Of a stretch of DNA of 64,000 nucleotides, positions 53,796 through 64,000 are shown in pieces. The notes under the pieces are model-generated. The model had not been told where the DNA came from, searched no databases, and saw only the letters and a list, made by a program, of their open reading frames with translations. Position numbers and translations under genes: made by a program. Position 1 is the stretch's first letter, and every line of letters starts with the position of its first letter. Source of the DNA: Psococerastis gibbosa (Eukaryota > Arthropoda > Insecta > Psocodea > Psocidae); assembly GCA_963971405.1 (NCBI GenBank), contig OZ020489.1, forward strand, positions 20,548,290-20,612,289, read 5' to 3'.

Positions 53796-55651
53796 GGGTT
53801 ATAGTCCACGCAAAATGAGAAAAGTATGGATTTGGAATGTTTTGGTACTGTGCGACACTGTAACCTTTTCGATATTGCACCATTTTGTTATGCCTTGCAT
53901 CCAATGCATTTCCCCTATACAGATATAAAGAAGACACTTAGGACTGTTTTGTTCGAATGTTGTATACAAAACTACAAAGCTTCTGTATTCCATATTAGAT
54001 GTAAAAAGGGCATCAATGCGGATACGTTGCAAACACGATCGTAGGGTGTCATAAAATGTTCATCTTAGTTTTGGTATACAGTATGTGGCCGTTAACTTTT
54101 GGAACTCATCCTCAGTGGCTGATACTGTTGGCGTCTCAGAACAGCCTCGGAATTAGGGACACGATCTCTCCAAGATATGCGCTGCATCCATCTGCATTTC
54201 CACATTACAATAAAAATATTTATATAGGCTAACTAACACTTGTTTTGTACCTATTTTTCGACATTCCTGTTGGACTCATTTTGTTTTTCGTTGAAACAAT
54301 AGGAATTTTATTAGGAGAGACTAGTGGAGCGCATATCAGAATTAATTGAGCCGCAAATATGCCTACTTCTGGAGTAGGCTACCTATATGATAATATTGCA
54401 TCCCGGTGCTAGTGAAGGCTGGGTGAGTAACGTGCTTCTTCTATCAACGAAAGCGATGAAGGACTGCAATACAGATTATCATGAAGACATGACAGTGACA
54501 GTCTATCTTTTCGAAGAGTAGGTTGAGACACAATTGCTTTGGCTGATACAAGATCTGTTGTGGTTATGGACAACGCTCGTAGGCCCGTAGTATAGTAGAA
54601 TGTTGCAGAAGGTACCTTCAATGCGAAGGCATTAATGGCAACCAACGGCCTGGATGTACCTCAGCCCAAGCCTACGAACCCCGTTCTTATTGGTAAAGAC
54701 TAATTTTTTAACATTACCTTAATTGCCTAAAACATATGCTGCGGCCGCATGTAATGCCCAAAAAAGACCAGAGCACTGGAAGAATAGTCCTTTGCTTTTG
54801 AGTGGTGGAAGTGCCTTCTAAGGTCGGATTTGTAGAAAACATAGAAATAGGAATAACCATACTCATAATGTGGCTATTCCACTTGTCAGTTTTTCTTCAA
54901 TTTTGAAAATGTGATTGACGGAAATATCATAAATGTTGCTGCAACATGCATACATATTCTTACACCTCATTCCACTTGTCTTCAATAATTTACTGACAAT
55001 TTTTGTTTTCTAGTGGAATAGCCACCTAACCGTATTTTTATAGTGTTAACTTCGGGGCAGTTATTATGGATACGGTAATATAGTAACCCAAGAAAAGGAC
55101 GCAGACTGATTTAATACATCTATAAATACGGGGGGTTCATCAGAAGAAGATGATGATAAGGATTGGATATAACATGCAGCTTGCAGATGAAAATATGGTT
55201 GAATTTAATATAGTGGATACGGTACCTACTTTACTTTTTTAACATTTAATTCAGAAGTTTAGAAGTTTTGAAGCAAACAGTATCAGCCACTGAGGATGTC
55301 AAGCCGATTGAGCTCCAAAGACTGTGGCCATTTGGTGTTAGTCACGGCCATTTACTGTATACCAAAACTAAGATGAACTTATCAATTACTTTATGACACC
55401 CTACGATCGAGTTTGCGACGTATCCGCATTGATGCCCTTTTTACATCTAATGTGGAATACAGAAGCTTTGTAGTTTTGTATACAACATTCGAACAAAACA
55501 GTCCTAAGTGTTTTCATTATATCTGTATAGGGGAAATGCATTGGATGCAAGGTATAACAAAATGGTGCAATCGAAATTGGTACAGTGTCGCACAGTACCA
55601 AAACATTCCAAATCTATACTTTTCTCGTTTTGCGTGGACTATACCTAGGAA
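53796..55651. mobile_element. 1.86 kb TIR element inserted in LINE, TA duplication
   Basis: Inverted arms 53796-54135 and 55275-55651 start 'tagtccacgcaaaatgag' and end 'ctcgttttgcgtggacta', each bordered by TA. The interior (54136-55274) has no transposase. The TA target and long arms suggest a non-autonomous Tc1/mariner-type element. Confidence 0.75.
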
Positions 55652-56223
55652 GCAAAATTACCTCTGATGCCAGGTCCAACCAAGAGATAGAGTGTAGAGT
55701 GCACCAAGCAAAAGTGGCTTTCAACAAAATATCTAAAATTTTTGTGTCGAACAACATAAGCCTTGAACTAAGGAAACGAATGGAGAAGTCCCTGGTATGG
55801 AGCGTTGCTCTGTACGGATGGGAAACGTGGTTTATAAGTGAGAAACAGCTCAAGAAACTTGAAGCATTTGAGATGTGGTGTTAACGTCGCATGCTACGAA
55901 TACCTTGGCAAACCCCTGTTAAAAATGAGGACGTTCTAACCAGAGTAAGCGAAACAAAAACTCTCGTTGCATCAATAAGTAAAAGAAGAGCTCAATGGAT
56001 TGGACACTTGCTTCGACACGAAAACTTCATAAGCTGCATCATAGACGGAACAATAGAAGGCGTCAAATTACCTGGGCGCCCAAGAAACAAGTATCTGCAG
56101 CAAGTGATGGAGGATGTTGGGGCCAAGTCGAAGGTGGAGCTGAACAGGGCGTGCCAGAATCGAGGGGAGTGGAGGCATCGCAGTCACACGTTGCTGCCAA
56201 CCAGCCGTCCGGCTGTAACTTGA
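55643..56223 (+). pseudogene. LINE reverse transcriptase, 3' part
   Basis: Continues the LINE at 51765 after the TIR element: YLGSKITSDARSNQEIECRV, HQAKVAFNKISKIF, LVWSVALYGWETWFISEK, then a stop and RRMLRIPWQTPVKNEDVL, RRAQWIGHLLRHENF, LPGRPRNKYLQQVMEDVG and a REWRH-type end. Homologous to the minus-strand copy at 61560-62345. Confidence 0.85.
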
Positions 56224-56590
56224 AGAAGAGGCAATTTTACGGGTGAACTTCAAATGAGGCAAAACTTCGTATTGGTGGTTAGGGAATTAGTACTGGCAGC
56301 TATCATGATCAATTACTTTTTGGATACCAATATTGATTTTTCGCTCGATTGCCCTAAGAGCAGCTGATTTTGGCCAGTAGTTTGGTAGTTTGGTGTAGGT
56401 TTTAACGTTTAAGTCGCCTTAGACAGGAGCCTGAATAAGTAGTTCGAAGACCACCGCGAAAGCTTCTTGTTGTTGGGTTGTACTTTGTATTGTATTGTCG
56501 TTGCATTGAAAATTGGTATAAAAGAAAATATTCTGTAATGTATTGGAGGAATACATTTTTACTTTACTACTACTTTACTTTAAAAAAATC
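56224..56590. repeat. Dispersed repeat copy 2 and unassigned sequence
   Basis: 56305-56468 resembles 38240-38450. The rest shows nothing recognisable. Confidence 0.45.
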
Positions 56591-56956
56591 TATAGCCTAC
56601 TTTCCTGCTGTTAAAATGCGTATACCCCCAATATTTTGCCCTTATATTTTCAATTTTTCCCCGCCCCCCCCCCCCCCATTCGTATCTATCTGCACCAGGC
56701 GCATGAGTTATTCAAGTAATGCAATGTAAATTAATGTGCCTTCGCTAACAAACACACCAATTGCACAATTGCTAAAATTAATTTGTTAGGCTACACCCAC
56801 TTTTACCGGAATGGCCCCCCGAAAATCTGTCCTGAACCTGCACTTGGGGGGGGGGGGGGGCTCGCGCAGAATCTCGCTCCTGGGCTCGCGAACCCACGGG
56901 CCGGCCCTGCCCACCCCTTAAACTTTGTTTATGAACCCCTCCCCCTCCAAAAACTC
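56591..56956. repeat. Stray 120 bp-type repeat and homopolymer runs
   Basis: 56600-56690 is a stray copy of the 36110-37730 repeat, ending in a C run; a G run lies at 56847-56860. No gene. Confidence 0.5.
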
Positions 56957-57034
56957 GAAACAAACATGGCTTAAAAAACGAAATAGGTGGAATTTTTCAC
57001 TTAATATTAATTTTGGTCTTTTTGTGGTTTTAGG

Positions 57035-57215
57035 GATGATGAAGAATACCAAGACGAACAGGGCGAATGCGCCTCCATCTCCTGGCTCTCGTCCTGGCAC
57101 TCAGACTTGAGTACCGAGCCATCACCAGCTGCCCGCCACCTGCCCCGCTTCCCACCTCGCCGCCTGCCCCACGGCGCAGCAGGGCGATGCCACCCCGAAG
57201 GAGGCGCACCGAGTA
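57035..57215 (+). pseudogene. Exon-like segment, decayed second copy
   Basis: After 'tttttgtggttttag', reads DDEEYQDEQGECASISWLSS and a Pro-rich part, then RRRRTE followed by a stop where copy 1 has RCTELERLL. Confidence 0.35.
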
Positions 57216-57267
57216 GGAGAGGCTGCTGGTGACATAATATAAATTTTCTCCCCACAGTTAGACCCCG

Positions 57268-57302
57268 ACGCCCCAGTTCGCCTGGGGTTGCATTTTTTTT
57301 TT
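57268..57302 (+). other. GC hairpin followed by T run, copy 2
   Basis: Same stem-loop and T run as at 40525-40560. Confidence 0.4.
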
Positions 57303-57309
57303 AATTTTC

Positions 57310-58215
57310 ACTACAGTCTCTCCAGATGCCATGCTGCCCATTCTACCCTTATACTAATTAGACGATTGATAAGTGGATTTTTCAACAGAAACTGCCATAT
57401 ACTACAACTGTTATGTTGTAAGACGTCACTGCAACGTCCACTTGCCAGAGCTATGCTTTTATTAACGCGTAACTATGAAGTAAAGGAGTAATTATAATTC
57501 ACATAACTGTAAATCCCGTACTTCTGTATTGCTCACTCATCAACAGTTCTAAACCTAATCTCCTGTATCGTGCAACTGTGCAAGGTACCGTTTGAAAAAC
57601 CGTCTGACATGCCAAATGTTCCCATCTATTGTATATTGCTCCTGCATAGGTAGTTAGCCTGAAACAATGGTCTTAACGTAATATAATTTTTAAAATATTT
57701 CTCAAGTTTTTAATAGTTAAAGGCATTTTGATTGTATAGACAATACTGGCGTCGTGATTGTTGGATAAATTTCATTTGTATAGTAGGTACTTTCCATTTC
57801 CGCAGGTGCGTTGCCACTTAATTATCACTTGAAGGTTGAATGAAGGTTGCATTTTTTGGTAAAAGGACTTGGGAATTTCGGCAAGTCCTACACTAAGCCC
57901 TGCGCAGTGCAAGTTGTGTGCATCAAAGCATGTGCATATTCTGCTTCTCATCTGCCTTACATGACGTTTTCAGGTTGTAGCAGCTTTGAAAGTCGCGCTG
58001 CCATCCTCGATTTGTTGAATCTTGTAGGCCCGGAGAAGCTGTCTGTTGATGAAAAAGTTCGATAGAGTTGGTATAGCATTGGCGCATTGATTGCCATTCC
58101 GTACAGTCAGCGATGTATGCCAGGCTATGTATTCTTCTTTAGAAGCTGGGGAAGTCTTGTAATGTGTTTTGCAGGAGATTGCCTCGCGAAATGAATGTTA
58201 GCTGACCTATAAGTT
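57310..58215 (+). repeat. Inverted arm, left, copy 2
   Basis: Reverse complement of parts of 59560-60960; for example 'gaagctggggaagtcttgtaatgtg' at 58140 pairs with 'aacacgttacaagacttccccagcc' at 59650. Confidence 0.7.
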
Positions 58216-58505
58216 CTTCAACGGCTAGCTGCTTTCCAATTTAAACGTAGTATGTTTAAGGAAAGCTTTGTGATAGTCGAAAGTTACGCGTTTTGAGGCC
58301 CCAGGAACCAAAAAAAGTGTTTTTTTACGAAATGTCTGTCTGTCTGTGCCGCTCTGTTTGTTCATCGATTTGCGAGTAAACTACTCGGTGGATTTAGATG
58401 AAATTTGGCGTATAGGTTAAAAAAAATCATACCGTGGAACTTTTTTTTTATTTGCGCTAACAATTTTTTTTTTTTTGGGGGGGGGGGGGGTGGGGGTTAT
58501 TCTCA
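58211..58505 (+). mobile_element. Element X copy 7 (partial)
   Basis: Starts 'gctttccaatttaaacgtagtatg' and breaks off in a T then G run at about 58460-58495. Occupies the same loop position as copy 3. Confidence 0.6.
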
Positions 58506-59157
58506 AAACACTCAGAAAAGAAAGCCGACAGAAGAGCGACAAAGGTCTGCAAACATACCATGCCTGCCATGTTCATTTAACACTAGTTCTTGTTCTGGTG
58601 TGTTGGTATGCAATAATTTCTACTCAGCACTCAGACCCCCGCCATTCTTACAATTCCTCCCTCTTCATCAAGCCATTCACGCCAAATTGCTCCCAGGGAA
58701 ACCAACGCCACTCGTGTCTGTACAGTGGATATTGGCGCCTTTTTTTCATTGGCTACTCTGAAAGCTTAATAAATTAACTTCCAACTTGCGTATAAATGTA
58801 CTCATATGCCAACTTTTTCTATTCCTGCAGCACCATTCATCTTCCTACTAGCGGCTCAGAAATATAACATTACTTCTCTCGCCGTGCATTACCATCAAAA
58901 TCCCCCTACATGCTTAAATTCATTCACTTTTCCAATTTGAAATGTTACATTTATAGCAAAGGTTCCAAATAAACATTGCAGGCATATTAGTGATACTGGT
59001 CGTGGTTGTCCTTTAAGAGACTCTGGTGGCAGGATGGACTTCTTCGGGCAGCTGGATATCCGATAGTTTAGTTTAAGGCCAAGTGATTGTGAAATTGATA
59101 ATTGACGGAGATGGAAAGACATTGTGAAGTGCTTAAGATTAAGATAGGTCCGAGGGC

Positions 59158-59262
59158 AAGTGAAGTGAAGTGAAGTGAAGTGAAGTGAACTAAAGTGAAG
59201 TGAAGTGAACTAAAGTGAAGTGAACTAAAGTGAAGTGAACTAAAGTGAAGTGAAGTGATACG
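59158..59262. repeat. (GTGAA)n minisatellite, copy 2
   Basis: About 105 bp of gtgaa and ctaaa units; longer than the copy at 43501. Confidence 0.9.
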
Positions 59263-59559
59263 ATAGTGATGTGTAGGGTTTAGCCTCCCAGCTGCCTCAA
59301 GTCGTTCTACCTGCTATCTGTCACTGCAGCATTGGCTTTTTCTAATGGCCGGGTTCATAGCAGGTTCTAAATGCAGGGCGCCTTCTACGCTCTTCTGTCT
59401 GGTATGCACTAATAAAACTGTGATTCCGCCATTTTGAACTCAACTGGCAACATTGACACACTATTCGACTCTTCCACCTGATTGCCAGTATCAGTCCACC
59501 TCTGTACTGTTCAATGACTGCGGTCACCGGTCAGGCATGAATTCCAATATGAAGGTTCA

Positions 59560-60960
59560 ATAACTCACTTCATTCAAAACTAAATTTGAGATACAGTCGT
59601 TAAGTTATATAGGTCAGCTGTTATTCATTTTGCGAGGCAATCTTCAGGAGAACACGTTACAAGACTTCCCCAGCCCATTAAGAAGAATACCTAGCCTGAC
59701 ATACACCGCTGACTGTACGGAATGGCAATCAATGCGCCAAAGCTGTACTGACTCTATCGAACTTTATCATCAACAGACAGTTACTCTGGGCCTATAAGAT
59801 TCAACAAATCGAGGACGGCAGCGCGACTTTCATAGCTGCTACAACCTGAAAACGGCATGTAATGCTGATGAGAACCAGAATATGCGCATGTTTCTGAAGC
59901 ACACAACTTGCACTGCGCAGGGCGTAGTGTAGGACTTGCCGAAATTTCCAAGTTCTTTTTACCGAAAAATGCAACCTTCATTCAACCTTCCAGTGATAAT
60001 TAAGTGGCAATGCACCTGCGGAAATGGACAGTACCTACTATACAAATGAAATTTATCCAACAAGCACGACGCCAGTATTGTCTATACAATCAAAATTAAA
60101 AAGAAACAAGCCTTTAACTATTAAAAACGTAAGACATGTGAAATATTTTGAAAATTATAACTTCGTTAAGACCATTGTTTCAGGCTAACTACCTATGCAG
60201 GTGCAATATACAATTAATGGGAACATTTGGCATGTCATACGGTTTTTCTTACACTAGGCTTACGTGGCCTCAATAAATAAGCGAATAGTCCTTATCCCCA
60301 ATTTCAAATCCTACGACCACAAGGTTATGACTGTAATTGATTCTTTTAGCTGACTATTTTTTTAAAACTAATGAATTATTTTTAAAAGTAAAGCAGTTTT
60401 TGTGAGCACGTCAAGTACTGTACCCGACTATACATTTTTTAACAATATTTTTGATTCAGCGATTCAATTGATTCTTGAATGGGTTGTGACCCGGTGAGGG
60501 CGGTTTGTAAATCCTTTGCATGGCATTGACTACAGAAATTCTTGTGCATTCTGTTGTCATTTAAACTTAAATATTATTACTTACTGTATGTTCAACGTCA
60601 AGTTATACTATGATTTATAACAGGGCATGTTGCTCTGCGATGCATTAGTGTAAAGCAATAGTTTGGACATGTATCTATGATTACTGTATTGCATAACCGT
60701 TGTGGTATAGTATGCGGTAATGTGGTTAGATTTTCCATTATTAAGAGTGTATGGACTGTATGTAGGTAAGAGAGGAAGGGATATATAGAGGTACCATGCA
60801 CGTTCGTTGCAGGAGATTGGGAGTACTTAGAACTGTTGAAGAGTGGACAATAAAGAAATACTAGGTTTGCATGTATGTGAATTATAATTATTCGGACCTT
60901 ACTGGACGCAGTCACTCGTATATCAATGCATTGTTCTTGCAAGTGAACGTAACAGTGGCA
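59560..60960 (-). repeat. Inverted arm, right, copy 2
   Basis: Direct match to 43860-45240 of copy 1 and inverted match to 57310-58215. Confidence 0.7.
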
Positions 60961-61047
60961 TGAAGCAACCTAACAGTTGCGCTTGCAGTTGTTTTCTGTT
61001 AAAGAGTGCATGAACTGTATGTAGGTTAGAGAGGCAGGGATATACAT

Positions 61048-61436
61048 TTGGAAGCCAACAGAACTCTCCACAAATGGGCTGTGTTTCAACAATAACTTAA
61101 GCAAACAGAAAATTAATAAGTTGATGTTCTGTATTTTCTTATAGCCTTACCTTTACCTTAGTGTTTCTCATAAAGCCCATTATTGTATACATTTGCGAGA
61201 AGTTGGCTTTCAAAATTTTGGGAGGTACCAATTAATTGGATGGGTACCACCGTGAGAGGCGTTGGTTGGGGCCTTTCATTTCATTACCTAGTACAGTATA
61301 TAGGGTATAGTCATGGCATCCGGAAACTGTAACGCTTTTTTTTGGCGAATTGACCGAAATATTTCTTATTTTTCATGAATTCCCTGTTGTACAAACATCA
61401 TAACTTGGTTACTGCTCGGTTTCCCGGCACCGCAAC
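61048..61436. other. No gene recognised; element-end fragment
   Basis: Contains 'atggcatccggaaactgtaacgct' (61314), shared with 46157, and a segment shared with 38480-38570. Confidence 0.4.
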
Positions 61437-61559
61437 ATGGAGAAGTTACAAATTTCGCTGACTTCATTACGGATTCTGTCCTCAGCGGCCCCAGTTCAGG
61501 CGGTACCTGCTGGACCTTACGCCAGGGTAAGTCATCCCCCAGTTCTTCTCATCAAGTTA

Positions 61560-62345
61560 CAGCCGGATGATGGCTGGTTGGCAGCAACATATTGCAGCGA
61601 TGTCACCAGTCTCCGCGATTTTGACATGCCCTCTTCAGCTCCACATAGGACGTTATCCCCAAATCATTTAACTTGTTGGAGATATTCGTTTCGTGGTCGT
61701 CCCCGTCGATTTACGCCTTCCACGGTCCCTTCAATGACGCAGCTGACTAAGTTATCATGCCGAAGTAGGTGTCCGATCCAGTGTGCCCTCCTAGTGGGTA
61801 TGGATGCAACAAGGGTCCTTTTTCATTTATTTGGGTTAGGACTTCCTCATTAGTTACATGGTCTTGCCAAGGTATTCTCAAAATGCGGCGATAACACCAC
61901 ATTTCGAATGTTTCTAGTTTCGTGACATATTTTTCGCTTATGCACCATGTTTCACATCCATATAGTAGAATGCTCCACACAAGAGACTTAAGCATTCTTT
62001 TCCTGAGTCTGATATTTATATTGTTAGACTGAAAATTTTCGACTTTTTATTGAAAGCGACACTTGCCTGGTGCAATCTATACTCAATCTCTTGGATTGAC
62101 CTGCCGTCAGAGGTAATTTTGCTTCCTAGATATGTGAAGGTTTTAATATTGCTGAGTGGAGTGCCATTCATGTTTGTGCTCTTTGTCTCGTCAGTGCTTA
62201 CTACCATCACTTTGGTTTTGGATTTATTTATCTTCATGTTGAACGTTCTCCATGGCGTTTAGAGCCTCTCTAAGCTCTTCCTCACTTTCCGCCAGCAAAG
62301 CAATATCGTCCGCATATCTGACCAGTGCTTGCTTTGAATTCTTCG
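61560..62345 (-). pseudogene. LINE reverse-transcriptase 3' part, second copy
   Basis: Minus strand, same family as 51765-56223. It keeps an intact palm box, LVRYADDIALLAESEEEL (about 62290-62320). Then come MKINKSKTKVMVVSTDETK, FTYLGSKITSDGRSIQEIEY, LVWSILLYGCETWCISEK and RRILRIPWQDHVTNEEVL, with frame breaks. 5' truncated at about 62345, where it abuts another LINE. Confidence 0.82.
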
Positions 62346-64000
62346 TGCCAATACATAATCAAGTCCACGGCCCTCGTGACCTGAAGTTAGAAGCATTTCT
62401 CGCCGCTCTCAGTTCAATCGGGAGTTTTCTAAGGCAGGCGAAACCTTGTAGTATAGGATCCAGTCGCTCACACTTGGCTGTGCGTGGCGCTGGCCTAACA
62501 AGGTCTCCCCATTGCCTCGTGTTGTAGGTGTGAGTGTCCCCCATTTCTTTAAATGTCCCCCACACCTCAGGCTTTAAGATATGTAAGATGTAGCTAAATA
62601 TTTACAGACTTGGGGCTGTCATGATTTTTAATGATTTGAAGTGAGAGCGACAACTGTCACGGGGTCCCAGTTTTAGCATGTATCGCACTCCCCTCTTTTG
62701 AAGCCTGAGTACAGCGTCCATGTTCCCTACGGAGGTCCCTCCCCAGGCCAATATGCCGTAATTTATATGGCTCATTTCAGGTGAGTGGTAGGCCTGGAGA
62801 GTTACCTTTGGAGAACACACAGAGCTAAGGCACCTGACTACATAGAGGCCACTATTTGGTTTTTTTAATAGCTCAGACGCGTATTTATTTCAGTTTAAGT
62901 CCTTGTCAACTAGCATTCCTAAGAATCTGACGCTGTCGGTTGCGGTTACTGGTTGTCCTGCTATGCATGGGTATATGTCAAGCTCAGGTTGGGAGTTAGA
63001 GAACACTGTTAGTTGCGTTTATGTTTCGTTTAGCAAGAGCCCATGTGTGGCAAATTCGAGTCTTATGTCATCTAGCTTTTTAGTGCACATTATCGCAGTT
63101 TCTTCTATTGAAGGACCAGTTCTGATGAGCTTAGTGTCGTCCGCGAACATCAGCCTTTCGTTTCCATTACTTTCAAGTAGTGAGTTGACATAGAGTAGAT
63201 AGAAAAGTGGTCCCATAACGGAGCCTTGCCCTACGCCTATGTTGTTTGTAGCTACTTCTGATTGGTAATCTTCTGTCTGATCTTCCACTTCTGGATTTTG
63301 GTCTTGGATTTCTACGTGTTGTTTTCGGTCAGATATGAAGCTTGTGATCCAGTTTAATGCTTCTCCTCGTATACCGTAGCACACTAGCTTCTCCAGTAGT
63401 AGTTTATGCTGTACGCAGTCGAATGCGGCTGTGAGGTCTAGGTAAGCGCCTATTGTGATGAGCTTTTTGACTTTGTTGTTCAATATGTGCCCGAGTGCTT
63501 TGATGACAGCGTCAGTTGTCGATTTACCCTTTAGGAACCCCAGCTGATTAGGACTTATTATGAGGTGTTTTTCAAGGAAAGCTAATAATCTTTGGACAAA
63601 AACCTTTTCAAAGACCTTTTAAAAAAGAGAGTTAAGCGCTATTGGCCTATAGACTACTGGTTCATGTCTGTTTTTTCACCCTTGTTTTTGTATATTGGCT
63701 TAATTTTTGCCGTTTTCAGTGCTGCTGGGAATTTTCCTTTCATGAATGACGTATTAATTAAGAATGTAATTGGTTGTGCTAGCGCCTCTGCTTTGTTCTT
63801 CAGTAAGTTTGATGAAATCCCATCAGGTCCACATGAATGGGTATTTTTTAATTCGGCTTTTTACTTCAACGCTATCTGTAGGTGTGATAATAAATCAACT
63901 GGATATTTTCTTCATGATACCCAGTGGCCGTGTGCTAGTTCCCTTCCCAATTACAGCTTGAGCCTTTTCGCTGATTTTTATCGGCTTGCTTATGAGAAAG
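62346..64000 (-). pseudogene. LINE reverse transcriptase of another family (runs off window)
   Basis: Minus strand. From the window edge: YRPIALNSLF, a stop, KVFEKVFVQRLLAFLEKH, LGFLKGKSTTDAVIKALGHI. Then an open frame 63483-63019 has LDLTAAFDCVQHKLLLEKL, VGQGSVMGPLFYLLYVNSLL and an intact FADD box (LMFADDTKLI). Later come VTATDSVRFLGMLVDKDLN, MSHINYGILAWGGTSVGNM, LQKRGVRYMLKL, YNTRQWGDLVRPAPRTAKCE and LRKLPIELRAARNASNFRS. The order is typical of Jockey/CR1-like LINEs with no RNase H. Several stops (one in the fingers region, one after LLLNET). The endonuclease part lies beyond 64000. Confidence 0.85.

Larger units (their letters stand above)
56957..61047. mobile_element. Large inverted-arm element, copy 2
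   Basis: Same order as copy 1: exon-like segment (57030-57215), hairpin (57268-57302), left arm 57310-58215, element X, loop with GTGAA minisatellite, right arm 59560-60960. The left arm is shorter than in copy 1. The shared loop insertion shows that element X entered before the two copies separated. Confidence 0.6.

Noticed and set aside
61437..61853. 138-codon plus-strand frame
   Set aside because: Lies antisense to a clear LINE reverse-transcriptase C-terminus.

Overview
This window is eukaryotic, almost certainly from an arthropod or similar invertebrate. Every recognisable coding piece is a transposable element or a viral fossil: LTR-retrotransposon gag/protease, several non-LTR retrotransposons (LINEs), a PIF/Harbinger transposon, MITE-like inverted-repeat elements, and spliceosomal-type exon borders. 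I see no intact host gene, tRNA, rRNA, CRISPR or operon. The species cannot be named from the sequence.

Region 1 (1-27940) is one large tandem array of 12 complete units plus one partial unit. Unit lengths are 1891, 1891, 2011, 3382, 1985, 1905, 2370, 1891, 2011, 2756, 2011 and 3382 bp. Each complete unit except unit 6 carries an inactivated minus-strand gag-protease module: a Pro/Gln-rich stretch, a capsid-like part, zinc knuckle(s) and a DTGAN retropepsin. Short units (1, 2, 3, 5, 8, 9, 11) place a plus-strand LINE fragment between modules. Long units (4, 6, 7, 10, 12) place there an insert of up to 2.0 kb. In four of these the insert encodes, on the minus strand, a decayed superfamily-1 helicase of positive-strand RNA-virus type, with motifs I, Ia, II, III, V and VI readable. 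The array is therefore a chimera of an endogenous viral element, an LTR retrotransposon and a LINE, amplified together. Long units 4, 6, 10 and 12 each follow a 1985-2011 bp unit that keeps a second zinc-knuckle segment, which gives a higher-order repeat. Units 6, 7 and 10 are recombinants.

Region 2 (27941-34870) is the array flank. It holds the original 5' end of the gag frame, LINE C-terminal fragments (one the same family as the array LINE piece), copies of a dispersed TIR element ('element X') and a decayed PIF/Harbinger transposon with its MADF/Myb-like partner gene.

Region 3 (35000-39660) contains a possible two-exon Pro/Thr-rich gene, a degenerate roughly 120 bp tandem repeat rich in C/G runs, and a 155 bp direct duplication.

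Region 4 (40133-61050) is dominated by two copies of a large element with long inverted arms (about 40.1-46.0 kb and 57.0-61.0 kb). Between them lie a duplicated exon-like segment, an inverted-repeat element with a mariner-like transposase scrap, and an endonuclease/reverse-transcriptase LINE split by a 1.86 kb TIR element.

Region 5 (61440-64000) holds two minus-strand LINE pieces of different families joined head to tail; the second runs off the window.

These genes do not work together as a pathway. The window reads as a repeat-dense, probably heterochromatic locus. The uniform orientation of gag, protease and viral helicase in a multi-copy array makes a piRNA-producing locus a reasonable but untested idea.
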